A DNA stretch of 55,562 nt from Cruorifilaria tuberocauda. Its lineage: Eukaryota > Nematoda > Chromadorea > Rhabditida > Onchocercidae. The position numbers and the translations under genes are program-made. The stretch is from NCBI GenBank assembly GCA_013365365.1, contig JABVXU010000363.1, positions 1 to 55,562 on the forward strand, in the 5' to 3' direction. The notes beneath the pieces were generated by a model that saw nothing but the letters and a program-made list of their open reading frames with translations, ran no database searches and was not told where the DNA came from. Positions 11,926 to 24,380 of this stretch are shown here, one piece after another; positions within the stretch are counted from its first letter, which is position 1; each line of letters opens with the position of its first letter.

Positions 11926-12699
11926 TTTTTCATTTCCATCATATTTCCTATTTTATCTTAAAAGATTTCTCTTATCTGATAATCTACCTGATGATCAGTT
12001 CAATGATATGATATTATATAAAGAATGACTACACATACATATCTATTGATAAAAATTATATTTTATAGTTTAATATTAATAAATGATCAATTTTAATAAA
12101 GAAAAATATTTTTTTTCTTTTTGATTATTCAATAGCAACAAAAAAGAAAAAAAAAATTTTTGATGAATTATTTCTCATCTTTGTTTTCCCACGTATAACT
12201 ATAAACTAAAATATCATATCATTAATCATATCATTGAACAGACTTGATCTATTGATAATAATGATAATAATGATAATAGAAACGGATGGATTCAAGCATA
12301 CTACCTCTTTATGTATAAATGAGATAATAATAATTAATTATAAAATTATGAAAAGTAATCATGAAAAAAATTTTTCTACTAATTTTTAATATCAAAAAAA
12401 TAAAAACAAAAAAAGAAAAATCTCAAATTCATTTAGACCAAAGAGAAAAGATAGCGAGAAAGAAATGTGAGAGAGAAGTCTTATGATAAGCAAAATAAAA
12501 TGTTATTTGTCTTATCATTGATAATTACTAAACAAGTCATTTCCCCCTACCATATATTTATCACTTCATTGAAATAACAAGTTCTTGGTGAAGAGTTGCT
12601 AAAAAGCATTTGAATGAAAATGAACAGATGAAAATTTGAGAGCAATTGAAAATTTAATTTTTGTTGCGTACGAAAATGATTGAGGGATGGCAATGAAAA

Positions 12700-13400
12700 C
12701 GATGATCTCTCTCTCTCTTTCTCTCTCTCTGTCTACATTTCAACATGAGAAAATCAAGAAATAGATATTTCATTTCATGTTAGCTTCGAAAAAAAAAAAT
12801 TAAAATTATGAAAATGAAAAAGAAACTCCGATACTTTCTCTCTCTCTCTTTCAAATTTCAATATCATTTTATGTTAGTTTTGGAAAAAAAAAACGAATTT
12901 AACTTTTAATAATAAAAACAGAAAGAGATAACAATGATATTATCTCTCTCTCTATCTCTCTCTCTTTCTCTCCCCCTCACGCCTTCTCTCATCTTCCTCA
13001 TATTTCAAAATGAGACAGTTAAAAATAGATATTTCATTTCATGTTAGTTTTGTAGAAAAAATTAAAATCATGAAATTTGAAAAAAATAAAGAGATAACGA
13101 CAACACTCTCTCCTACCTCTCTCTCTTCCTTTTCCTCTCTCTTTCCCTTTTTTTTCTCTCTCTCCCTCTATCAATCTCACACTTCAACATGAGAAAATCA
13201 AAATTAGATATTTAATTTCATTTTGGTTTTGAAAAAAAAAAACAAAAACAAGTTCGAAATAATACCGTTTAAAAAAAATGGATATCATAAAAATTTTACT
13301 GGAGAAATGGAAAATGAAGAATTTAATTTTATGCTATATAAATATTTTATACTCTCTCTTTCCTCTCTCTCTCTCACTCTCTCTCGATCAATCTCATATT
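12700..13400. repeat. tandem repeat with embedded CT tracts, unit about 130-150 bp
   Basis: Four to five units each contain a (CT)n run, then CATTTCAACATGAGAAAATC, AGATATTTCATTTCATGTTA, GTTTTGRAAAAAAAAAA and GAAAAAGAAAGAGATAACGA. The CT runs are near 12,706, 12,838, 12,942, 13,108 and 13,352. Confidence 0.8.
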
Positions 13401-14209
13401 TAATTTGTCAGTATTATTCGATAAGTAATACTGTTTAATATTTATCACTTATCAATTATCGTTTGATTAATTGGTAGCATTTCTATTTCATACTAAACAA
13501 TTATCAATTATATTCACTAATTAATAATTGTTTCAATCTTAAACAATTTCGTATAAGATACAATTTTTGTTCAATTTGCTATGGTAATTACGGTAATTAC
13601 AGTAATTATTTTTACGATAATAAGTTTTTCAGTATTTTCCATTTAATCTCTAATATTAATATAAATATGTAAATAAATTAATTTAATATTAATCTAATAT
13701 CGTAAATAAAATAAATTAAGTAAATAAATTAATTTAATATGTTTGACATTTTATATTCTGTATTTTTTCGCTGCTCACCATTTAATATTTAGTTATTTCG
13801 AAAATATTATTAATTTTATCGTATTTCGAAAATGTTGTCAAATATTCAGTACATGTGGATCAATATTAATATCAAAAGCATATTGTGCTATTCTTAATAA
13901 AATAATCAAAAATCATAAAGGTTCAATTTTTGATAAATTTCATTCTAATATGAATTATCAATTCAATATGAGAATATTATTTTTCCAATTTATAATATTT
14001 ATTTATGATCACAGAAAAAAGAAAGAAGCCATATGGTAATTTAAATTTATTGTAAATGAAATATATATTGTAAGATTTAAAATTTTGATTTTTGATAAAA
14101 TGGTAAGATTGATTGAAGATTCATTTGGAATTAAACTGATTGAAAAGCTTCCTATTTGCCCAAATATACATGACATATGTATTTTTTCCATTATTTTTCT
14201 TTTCTGGAA

Positions 14210-14355
14210 TACTGATTTTATCATTTCCATTTTATCACTTCCATTTTATCATTCCCAATTTATCATCTCCATTTTATCATTCCATTTTATCATTTCAGTT
14301 TTATCATTTCCATTTTATTATTCCGATTTTATCATTTCAGTTTTATCATTTCCAA
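14210..14355. repeat. 15-bp minisatellite TTTTATCATTTCCAT
   Basis: About ten imperfect copies of TTTTATCATTTCCATT in a row. Plus-strand open frames over it (FIISILSFPFY and similar) are repeat translations, not genes. Confidence 0.85.
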
Positions 14356-14774
14356 AGTTAATTTTAGATTTATTGTCTGAAAAAATTTTTTTTCAAAAAT
14401 ATTTTAGAATGTAATATAAGTAGGAAGTTGTAAATCACCTGGAATATCAAAGTTTTCGAAAATGAAATTTTCGTATCGTCGTTTGCAATCAAAGAAAAAA
14501 AATTGAAGGAAAAAAAATGAGAGAAATATGTTGACGATGAAAATGAACAATCGTTTAGACAAAATGTGGGAAAATTTTTGTGACAAAGATACGATAAGAT
14601 CGGACTTGATGGCAATTTACAAATTTACAATTCTTTTAAAATTTTGAAAATATTTTTTGATTATTGCAATAAAATTTTAATAGTTACGGCGAATTAAAGC
14701 AATCCTTTTGCGTTAAGTTATTGTATTTTTTAGCGATTGATTAATTTTAGTTTTTAAAATTTCAGTTTTTGTAA

Positions 14775-14940
14775 AAATGGTATAGTAATTTAGTGTGCGT
14801 TATAGTATGGTAATTCAATATGCGTTGTGGTATGGTAGTGTATGGTAATTTAGTATGTTTTATGGTACGGTAGTTTAATTTATATATTTAATATATGGCA
14901 TGTTATATAAACTAATATGGTATAGTAATTTAATATGCAC
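14775..14940. repeat. degenerate TATGGTAATTTAGTATG repeat
   Basis: About five imperfect copies of GGTATAGTAATTTAGTATGC with inserts. No gene is evident. Confidence 0.55.
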
Positions 14941-15677
14941 TTCATATAAGTATAAATGTAAGCATAAATATAAGCATGAATAATATGCTTCTTTCTTTCA
15001 TTAATTTTACCAATATATTGTTAATTAACACGGCAAGCTTAATTAATTAATTATTTTTTAATTCTTAATTAATTATTTATTCGTAATTATTTATTAATTA
15101 TTTATTTATTCCTAATTATTATTATTATTGATTACTGATTAATTAATAATTATTTTAATTATTTATTTATTCTTAATTAATTTTGAATAAACATTCGTTT
15201 GTTCTTGTAATTATTCTCATAGAAATTACTAATAATTTTCTCGAATGCTTAAAGTATTTGATAATAGCTAATTTACATTCTTAAAACTTTCTTTCAAGTA
15301 TTTTAAAAATCGAATGAACTGAAAATCATTGTATTGTAATTAAAGTAATTTAATGAAATTCTGATAATTCAAAACTAATTAAATTTCTCAGTATCAGATT
15401 TCATCATTTGAAGATAAAATGAATTAATATAATGGTAATCATTTATCATTATCATTATCATTATCATATCATTTAACATATCAATTATCATATCATTTCA
15501 TTTTAAATTCATTCTGCTCATTAATAGGAATTTAATTGAAATTAGAATAAGTTTGTATAAGATAATTCTCTATCGTTACATTATCATATCATTTAATTTC
15601 CATTTATCATTTAATTTATGATTATCACTTAAGCTATATTATCATTTAATATCACTATCATTGAATTAATTCAGCAT

Positions 15678-15683
15678 TTTATT
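15678..15683 (-). terminator. candidate poly(A) signal of the inversin-like gene
   Basis: TTTATT on the plus strand reads AATAAA on the minus strand, about 60 nt past the stop codon at 15,746-15,744. In such A/T-rich DNA a chance match is likely, so this is only positional support. Confidence 0.35.
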
Positions 15684-15743
15684 CAGAATTTCATTTACAG
15701 TATCAAATGTTCATTACAGTTAATTGTACTGTATTTGATTAAA

Positions 15744-18700
15744 TCATTTTACTGAAACCTTTTTTCTGCTTCTTCTTCTTTTCGATTTTGGATTACTTAA
15801 TCGACGTGATCGTAAGTGTTGCTGCCACCATTTTTGAATAATCATTGCAGCTAAATTTCTCAACTGATACGGAAATAATCCACCGTTACGTAATAAATAA
15901 TTAGCAATCTAAAAACGGAAAGGAAAGTAATTAAATTAAAATATAGTCAAAATTAAAATATGATTAAAATATAAAATAAAACTTAATTTAAAAAATCCAA
16001 TTCTTTCATTTCTATCCTGAAATTATCCGCATTATCCAGGAGAAATTCTTTGATTTCAAGAAAAAAAACTCAAATTTTTACTTTTCCATTAAATGAAAAG
16101 TTTTACGAAAATGAAATTGAAGTTCAAATAACTGAAGTACAAATCCTAATTTTATCAAAACATTCTTAGCAGTAATAATCAAAAGCTTATGTCTTATTTT
16201 TAAAATAAACAAAACAAAAGTTTGGAGATTTGATGGTTTAATTGTATTCGATTTGAATTAAATTATATTTGATTTGGAATCAAAAATTCTTGATCAATTC
16301 TTGATGATTCGTTTCTTGATTCAGAATCATAATAAATTTCCATGATTAATAGAAACCTTACTTATCATTAACTTTCTGAATAGCTAATTCTATCTTCTGA
16401 ATTCGACTGATCAAAAAGTTTACTCTTTTCGAATTTCAATATGCTTCTTTCTCTTTTTTTATTTTATCACCTCATATTTCATTCTTAGCTTAACTTAACT
16501 TATCAGCTAATCATCTTATCAGTTATCAATACTTATTAATTATTATTTGTACTTTGTAAATCTTACCTGTTGATGTCCGTTAGCTTGCGCGCAACTTAAC
16601 GGCGTACAATCATCAATACGTGCAAGTGCATTTATTGCTGCTCCACATTTAAGTAAGTATTTCACGCAATCATATTTACCTCTCTCACATGCTACATGAA
16701 TTGGCGTAAATTGATCCAGATCATCCTTATGAATAAGATAATCCTAAAAAATCCTGTATTCATTATTTCTGTATTATCACATGATTTAATTATTACTCTC
16801 TATCATTCATATCATTGTGATAAGAAATAGAATGAAAAAGATAGAATAGAAGTCCATTGTGATAAGAAATAGAATGGGAAATAGCATAGAAGGTAAAATG
16901 ATAAGAAGTAGACTGAAAAATATCATAGAAGATAGAGTGATAAGAAGTAGAATGAAAAATATTATAGAAGATAAAGTGATAAGAAATATTATGAAAGAGA
17001 AGAAATATAATGGAAAAGAAAACAGACGAAGTAAGAAAATTTCAAAGATTACTTCCAATACTTAAAAATGAAATACTTTAAATTGAAATGAATGATTATT
17101 AATATCTAATCATTGATAATATCAGCTTTTTGAAAACGTTCAAAAACGAACTTAAATTAGATTAAAAGTAAAAGATACAATTATTAAAAGTATTAATCCA
17201 ATGATCACATATTCCAGTTCACAGCTAAGATCAAGTATGTTAAGTGTCGAAATTAGGTTGTTAAAGATTTTTATAACTACTGTATATATAAGTTCATGAC
17301 CCCTATATTGTTTAGCGATTAGCCAACGCTTAACAAAATACTTGCCAGTACAATCAAAATATTATTTGATGAGCCTTTTAGGTGAATTTGTAATAAGTAT
17401 ATAAATTTTGCAATAACAAATGATAATAGAAGCCTTTATGATAATTTCATATTTCTCCTAATTTTAAAATTTGATAATAAAACTTGAAAGCTTACAGCTT
17501 TCATGATAAGCACTTCAATGCATGCGATATAACCGCCAAATGCAGCACAATGAAGCGCAGTTCGTCCAAGCTTATCCGTATGCGTTATTTTACAATTCAA
17601 CTCGGTGACCATGACGTTTAACGTATGCGCTTGTCCACCCAAACATGCGTAAAATATTGGAGTCCTAAATTTATTGTAAATTTAATTACAATATAATTAC
17701 AATGTAATTACAAATAAAGTAAATATAGTAATGAAGAATAGAGTAAATTATGATTAAAGTAGCAATTTTACTTTTTTCTCTCAAAGAATTCTTTGATTCT
17801 TGAAAATTAGAATAAAAAAAATTTTATTTTTTCTTTTATCTCTTATCTTTTATCTTTATCATCTAATCATCTAAATAACTATCTAAGTATAACTCTAATA
17901 ACTATCTAATCTAAATATTAACTTTATCTAGACCTATATAAAATATCTAAATATCGAATTATAACTCTAATAACTATCCAATATGAATATCTAATCTTAT
18001 CTAATCTATATAAAATATATAAATATCAAGTTATCTAATATATATATATATATATATAAATTTATCAGAAGATATACTGTATGATTATCATAATTATACA
18101 GTATAGCTTTGGAATAATTGAGAAATTTACAAAAAATTCGTTTATTCGGGAAATTTACAAAAGTATATTTAAAAATCTAAAAAACTAATTAAACTTTACG
18201 CGCATCATTTCTTACTCACAAATTCATAAAAAAGTATTTTCTAGTTTAAAATAAAATATCATTGATAAAATCAAGGTGAGTAAAAAAAAAAAGAATGAAG
18301 ATATAAAATAAAGATCATTATCATGATTCTTATTGATTAATTTTGGAAAATATTGATTGATTTTTTAACTCTCAAAATTATTTGAAATTTATAAAAAGAA
18401 AATTTCTTTGAAATATTTATTAATTTTTGAAATTCCTCAAAATCACCAGAATTTTCAAAAAACTTTTCATATATTTTTTAAAATATAATTCCTGAAATAT
18501 ATACTTAGTTATGCATATGTATATGGAAATCTTTTCAGCCATCCACCTGTGTAATTAATTAATTTAATTAACCTTCCTTGTTGATCAGTATGTTCACAAT
18601 TAGCGCCAACCATTACTAGTAAACGAGCCACATTTGTAAAGCCTTTAGCAGCAGCAAGATGAAGAGCTGTTGCACCACCATCTTCCACTTCCTATCATTA

Positions 18701-21700
18701 TCATTATCATTATCATTATTATCATTATTATCACTATTATCGTTATTATTATTATTTCATTATTATCATTCTTAATTATTTTATTTTTCATTATTGCTAT
18801 CATTTCAACTATTATCAATATTATTATCGTTATTTCATTGTTATCATTCTTGCTATTGCTATTATTATTGATTATTTTATTTATTGTTATTATTACTGTT
18901 TCAACTGTTATCATTATTATTATTGCTAATTCATTATTATCATCTTGCTATTATTATTATTATTATTATCATATTTGTCATTATTACTATTGTTTTAACC
19001 ATCATATCATTACTATTGCTAATAATTCTAGAAATTATTGAGAGAAAATATTCAAGTAATTTTTTAAATTTAACAAAATTTTCATTTTTTTCCCTCTCTC
19101 TCCCTCTGCCTCTCTCTCTCTCTCTCTTCAGTTTCAGATATTATTATAATTGATAGCTTACATGAATGTTCCAACCTTCTTTCACCAATAATTTTACCAA
19201 ATGTAAACTTCCAATATGTGCTGCATGATGAAGTGCTGTATAGCCATACTTATCTTTATGATTACGATTTGGTTGATAAAATTTCAAAAAATGCTGCACC
19301 AATAATTCTTGATCAAATATCACTGACCACATAAAGCATGAACGACCATCACTATCATATTGCTCCTCAAAATTATACTTTCGTTCCTTTTTTTCAAATT
19401 AATTAAATTCATTTCTAGTAGATCAGTAAGGAAATTCATTTCCAATTTCTAATTAGTAAGTAAATTGATTGGTAAATTCATTTATAGTAAGTCAGTAAGT
19501 GAACTTATTTTTAACATTTCTATTTTCTAATTAATAAGTAAATTAATTAGTAAATTCATTTCTAATTTTCATTTCTAGTGAATTAGTAAGTAAATTCATT
19601 TCTAATTAATAAGTAAATTAATTAGTAAATTCATTTCCAATTAATAAGTAAATTCATTTCCAGTAGATAAACAGATAAATGTAACAACCATTCCACCAGC
19701 AGATATCATTAATCGGTCAACAGCATTACGATGACCACCTTGTACAGCGTAATGCGCAGGTGATATACCGAAACAATCACGTGTAGCATTACGTGCTTTA
19801 GCTGCTAATAGCTTCTTGATTAATTCATCGAAACCACCTTTTGCAGCATAGTGTAACGGAGTACGAGCATCGTTATCAAATGTCTAAATACTAAAATTTT
19901 TATCATTTTCAATAATTAGTATAAGAATTTTCATTGTTTTTTTTAAAATTTTCTTTAAACAACTTTTCTTAAATAGCTTACTATTTAATACTTAAATAAC
20001 TTCTTAAATAGTAATACTTTATTATGAAATTTGGCAAATAGAAATTGCAAATTTTGTAGTAATACTGTATGTAGTAATTTGTAGTAATACTGTATGTAAT
20101 ACTTTAATATCAAATTTGACTGTTTAATTATGACAAATAGAAATTGCAAAATTTGTAGTAATACTGTATGTAGTAATTTCTAGTAATACTGTATGTAATA
20201 CTTTAATATCAAATTTGACTGTTTAATTATGACATTTAGAAATACTAAATTGATAAATGGTAAAATTGAAAATTCCTACTACATTTAACGAATAAAAGTC
20301 TAATTTGACTAAGACTAATGTAATTAATTAATTAGTAAACTTATGTATAGCAATAATGCCTTCAAAATGAAGCAAGTCACATTCGATAAATCTTCGTCTT
20401 TCACAAATTTCATAACAAGTAAGTTTTGAAATTAATCAATTAATTAATGAAGGGAACTTTCAACAGGTCAACAAGTAAATTAACTAATTAACTAATGAAA
20501 TCAATCGATCAATGGAAGTATATGAAATAAACCTCGGAGGGACATTCCAATACGTCAAGCAAAATGTCAACAACAACCGTATTTTGCGCAATTACCGCTA
20601 AATGTAATGCCGTACGGCCATCGTTATCACGAGCCGTTACTGAACTTATCTTTCGACTTCCAAGTAATCGTACCACTTTTGGTGCTAAATTATAATAAAA
20701 GTTAAATTTCACAAGTCCTTGTATTAAAAAAAGAAAATTATTTTAATTATTATTAATAATATTAATTAATAATGATAATAATAAAGATAAATAAGACAAA
20801 AATCATAGTTTATTTATTAACAAATTTTACAATAAATTCTCATACTAAAAAAAGAAAGTTATTTCAATAATTATTAATAATAATAATTAATATTAATTAA
20901 TAATGATAATAATAAAGATAAATCAGAGAAAAATCATAGTTTATTTATTAACAAAATTTTACAATAAGTTATTCTATTAAAAAAAGAAAGTTATTTCAAT
21001 AATTATTAATAATAATAATATTAATTAATAATGATAATAATATTTATTAATGATAATTCAAAGAAAAATCATAATTTATTTACTTGAATAGCTTTTAATA
21101 AAATTAAAAATTTTATTTCTAAAATAAAAAAGAATTGGTAATATATCGGAATAGAAATTTAAATTATTTTACTCCGCTGTTTTATATTCTAGCTTTTCTA
21201 CTTTTTCTTACTCAAGCAAATTTACCAATTTTTTTTTTGAGATGGCGAAAAAAGTTTAAATTTATTCGAGTAAAAAAAAAGTTTGTTTTCTTTTTTTTTT
21301 GCATTTATTAAAATGAATAAATTAAAGTAAACAAAAAATTTTAATCGTTTTATTTCAAAATATTTATTTATTCGATTGTTTTTTTTTCAATTTTTTTTTA
21401 CTGAATTAAACTTTTTAAACTTTTTCCTTGAATTTCAATTTTTTTTCTTCACTCAATTTTAATACGTGTAAAAGTTTTATTTTACGATATCAAAAATAGT
21501 TTTATTTTATAGTTTTATTTTACGATATAAAAAAAAGTTTACTTTCTTTTTTTTCCGCATTTTCAAAAGTTATTAATAGTTATTATCAAAAGTAAATGAA
21601 TAAATTAATGAAACCATCGGGATAGCAGCTAGCAGCAGCACACATCAACGGCGTATGTCCATCCCGATCCTTCTGATCCACCGGTAATCCAAGTCTTTCA

Positions 21701-22956
21701 TCAATCAATATCTCACAACAGTCCAGCTTTCCGGTACATGCAGCATAGTGTAACGGTGATCGACCAAAATTATCATTTACCATTTGATAAAAATTTTCAC
21801 TATCTAACACGGTTGATTGAAGTAACATCTAAAATGATTATAAGAAAAGAGATGAAATGATAATTTAAATTAAGTTAAATTTGATATATATATCGATTGA
21901 TATCACTTACAACAATTATATTAAACATCTAAAAAAATTGAATTTTATAAAAATCCGTATTAGATTTCCTGTCCTAATAAACCTGATATAAAAATCCTGA
22001 TACATCCATTTATCTGCTCTTAAATATTTAATTAAAATTGAAATTTATTGAAATCATGAGAATGAAAAAAAAGGTGAAAATATATATTTACAATATTTCA
22101 GAAATTAAAAATAAAAGCAATAAACTTAAATTTAATTCTATAAAAAAAATGCTAAAATGGAAAAGCTTGAAGAGCAATTAATTATCAAAGTATTTTAAAT
22201 AGCTAATATTATCATCTCTTTTTTTAATTTACATATCTTTTAGGCATCTTTCTTTTACAGTAATAAATTAATGAAATTGTAAGTTAGTGTAAATGTAAAT
22301 TAATTTAAATGCAAATTAATTAAATGAAATAATTGTAAAATCTTTTACTTTTAAAATTTTCACGTGACCGTAATACGCTGCAAGATGAATAGGTGTAATT
22401 TGTCGATTATTTCTTATTACAATCCATGGTATTTCGGAATATTGACGTGGTAAACTTAACAGATATTTGCAACATTTACGTGCGTCATATTTCGCAACTA
22501 AATGTAACGCACTTTCTGAACTTTCTTCACAATCAAATGATGATGATGATCGCCTGAAATGATAAAATTTATTCCACAAATTAATTAATTAATTAATTAA
22601 CTGATAATTATCAGTAGTCAAAAACAAAAGAATAAATTGCAAACTATTTTTTACTATTTTTTACCAAATAACTGTTTAAATTTTGAAAAAAATTCATATT
22701 TTTACTAAGTAACTGTATAAACCTTATTAACTTTATCAATTATATTCAAATCAAACAATTATACTGTAAGAATGAAATCAAACTTTGAAATAATTTGTAG
22801 CGCACGTAGACGATCATAAAGTAATGTATAGGTAAGTAAGGAACGTCCACGACGTCGTATATCGAGTAATTGTGGGAATTGTTTTATGAGTTTCTCAAAT
22901 TGTGTCACATTATTTTCACGTAACAAATCGATTGCTTCCAAAAATTTTGTATTCAT
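15744..22956 (-). CDS. INVS: inversin (NPHP2/INVS)-like ankyrin-repeat and IQ-motif protein
   Basis: Ten exons join in frame: 22956-22784, 22553-22349, 21828-21615, 20684-20533, 19883-19689, 19386-19162, 18691-18573, 17664-17496, 16743-16567, 15908-15744 (597 aa). About 14 ankyrin repeats follow the inversin order: LLTYTLLYDRL, TPIHLAAYYGHVKIL, GRSPLHYAACTG, GRTALHLAVIAQNTVVVDIL, RTPLHYAAKGGF, GATALHLAAAKGFTNVARLL, TPIFYACLGGQ, GRTALHCAAFGGYIACIEVL, CTPLSCAQANG. An IQ motif (AAMIIQKWWQQHLR, about residues 562-575) comes next, as in inversin. Family role: scaffold of the proximal ciliary inversin compartment. Odd: the protein stops 18 residues after a basic KSKRRRSRKK tail, and one ankyrin repeat near the start (human repeat 2-3 region) seems absent. 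The start is the ATG at 22,956; an acceptor at 22,988-22,989 leaves a longer 5' end possible. The left edge of exon 19386 is ambiguous among three in-frame AGs. Confidence 0.85.
16803..17015. repeat. intronic minisatellite GTGATAAGAAATAGAATGRAA
   Basis: Four to five units of about 48-54 bp contain TGATAAGAAGTAGAATGAAA and ATATYATAGAAGATA. They lie in the intron between the inversin-like exons at 17664-17496 and 16743-16567. Open frames on both strands here are repeat translations. Confidence 0.8.
17860..18060. repeat. TAACTCTAATAACTATCTAAT repeats ending in (TA)n
   Basis: Imperfect copies of ATAACTCTAATAACTATCTA with AATATCTAA links are followed by a (TA) run at about 18,042-18,057. The tract is inside an inversin-gene intron. 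Confidence 0.65.
18693..19030. repeat. TTATCATT / ATT microsatellite, starting at a splice acceptor
   Basis: The TTATCA/TTATTA array begins two bases from the 5' edge of the exon at 18691-18573, so on the minus strand it occupies the polypyrimidine position of the acceptor (GATAATGATAG). A (CT) run follows at 19,091-19,128. Array length change here could affect splicing. Confidence 0.85.
19400..19670. repeat. TAAGTAAATTNATTAGTAAATTCATTTC repeat, about 30-60 bp
   Basis: Six or more imperfect copies of AATTAGTAAATTCATTTC and TAATAAGTAAATTAATTAG. The repeat fills the short intron between exons 19883-19689 and 19386-19162. Confidence 0.75.
20040..20230. repeat. near-perfect two-copy tandem repeat, about 110-bp spacing
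   Basis: TTTGTAGTAATACTGTATGT, AATACTTTAATATCAAATTT and GACTGTTTAATTATGACA appear twice in succession, with an inner GTAGTAATACTGTATGT repeat. The repeat is inside an inversin-gene intron. Confidence 0.8.
20725..21075. repeat. three-copy tandem repeat, about 120 bp
   Basis: ATTAAAAAAAGAAARTTATT, AATTATTAATAATAATAATT, AATAATGATAATAATAAAGA and CATAGTTTATTTATTAACAA occur three times, starting near 20,725, 20,846 and 20,967. They lie in the intron between exons 21828-21615 and 20684-20533. Confidence 0.85.
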
Positions 22957-22996
22957 CAATGATACAATTTTTCCAACATTAAATTTCCTATAAAAT

Positions 22997-23125
22997 TTTG
23001 AAAAAAAGAAAAACACGAAAATAGCATTATTGATTGAGATATTAGAGATAGCATTATTGATTGAGATATTAGAGATAACATTATTGATTGAAAATTTAAA
23101 GATAGCATTACTGATTGAAATTTTA
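22997..23125. repeat. 27-30-bp repeat next to the first inversin-like acceptor
   Basis: Four units of GCATTATTGATTGAGATATT plus AGAGATA lie immediately upstream (minus-strand sense) of the acceptor at 22,988-22,989. The last unit has diverged (GAAATTTTAAA). Confidence 0.8.
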
Positions 23126-23524
23126 AAATGAACCAAAAAAGAGAAAACAACGGTAAATATGATGAATATAATTCATCATAATTTAAAAAATTTACTATTT
23201 CATAGCTGATAAATAAATAATTAAGGAAAATTGATAGTGATATAATTTATCGATTATAATTACTCAATCATTTACCAATTTATTTAATTATTAAAGTATT
23301 TGTTCATGTTATTGTTTATCGAATATTTGCTAATCGATCAATATTAAACTATTGGTTGATAATATTAATTCTTATCTAACAATTAATTCTCACCTCTAAT
23401 TAACCTTGGTCATTAAAATATTTCATAATTTCTACTGTCTTTCTACTTTCTCCCACCTATCGAAACAAAAGTAGTGAACATGTCGCATGTCGCATTGATG
23501 GTGATGGTTGATTTAATGGTGTCA

Positions 23525-23605
23525 TGTCTGTTGAATGCATGTGTGTGTATGTATGTATGTATGTGTATGTGTACATGCATGTATGCGTGTGTATGTTTGT
23601 ATATT
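23525..23605. repeat. GTAT/GTGTAT microsatellite
   Basis: TGTGTGTATGTATGTATGTA followed by TGTGTATGTGTACATGCATG. Simple repeat in the intergenic region. Confidence 0.8.
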
Positions 23606-24129
23606 TAATAAAATTGATATTTCATTTTCATTTTAAAAATGTCATCAGACAATTATCTAATAATCTTCTTGTACAATAACAATTATGATAATTTTGAATT
23701 AAATTAATTAGTTAAATTACTGTTAATATTTATCACTGTATCAGCTAAACAGTATTATTTACAATTTATCAACTATATATCACTGTTTATCACTTATTTC
23801 CTTTCATAACATACTTTGTATTAAATATATAGATTTGAAATCAGTATTATTCCAATCATCTGTTTATTGTACAGTAAAATAGAATGATAAAATAACGAAT
23901 AGTGATATTGAACAGGTATATATACTTATATATTATATATATTATTATCCGTAATTAATTTTTTATTTAAATTTAACTAAGTTATCACGAAATGCAATGA
24001 ATTATTACAATTATAACGAATAATAAATGGTTAAGGATAAATTACATTTCTATATTATATGATTACATGGTATAATAGTTCAAAGTTCAAAGGAAAAAAA
24101 AACTTTTGAAAAATTTTTTCCTTTAGGAA

Positions 24130-24380
24130 AAAATGTTATTTCTTTTGCAATTATTATTTATTTACATCATTTATATTACTTATATTTATTTATCTGATAT
24201 TTATTACTTATTTACTTTTAATTTATATTTATTACTCATATTTATAATTTATATTTATTACTTATTGCATTGCTTATATTTATTATTTATACTTATTATA
24301 CTAATTATTTATAATTATATTGCTTGTATTACATATAAATATAAATGTATTACGTATAAATATATAATAATAAAGTAGAT
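24130..24380. repeat. TTTATATTTATTACTTAT degenerate repeat
   Basis: Repeated TTATATTTATTACTTATT units give a plus-strand open frame rich in Leu, Ile, Tyr and Phe that I regard as spurious. Confidence 0.7.

Larger units (their letters stand above)
7117..15743. other. intergenic or unassigned interval between ATPase and inversin-like genes
   Basis: No open frame here has a recognisable protein signature; the open frames seen are translations of tandem repeats. Some of the interval may be 5' introns or UTR of the ATPase gene, since its visible first exon begins with an acceptor-like TTTTCAG at 7117-7123. The separately listed repeats account for most of the length. The remainder (for example 10,170-10,730, 11,000-11,540, 11,930-12,690, 13,440-14,200, 14,360-14,770) is A/T-rich DNA in which I see nothing specific. 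Confidence 0.6.

Noticed and set aside
14085..14414. Plus-strand open frame of 109 aa with FIISILSFPFY repeats, resembling membrane segments
   Set aside because: It is produced by the 15-bp TTTTATCATTTCCAT minisatellite.
14370..14615. Possible further 3' exons of the inversin-like gene near 14.4-14.6 kb
   Set aside because: The frames are Phe/Ser-rich, have no IQ or coiled-coil features, and an in-frame stop already ends the gene at 15,744.
16807..17065. Open frames on both strands with repeated RSRMKNIIED or ITLSSIIFF
   Set aside because: They come from the intronic minisatellite at 16,803-17,015.
18670..19153. Plus-strand Ile/Leu-rich 'transmembrane' open frames of 89-123 aa
   Set aside because: They are translations of the TTATCATTA microsatellite and lie in an intron of the inversin-like gene.
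22759..23136. Minus-strand frame starting at 23,136 as the inversin N-terminus (ISINNAISNISINNA...)
   Set aside because: The extra N-terminal part is the 27-30-bp intronic repeat; an acceptor at 22,988-22,989 and the family-like sequence begin after it.
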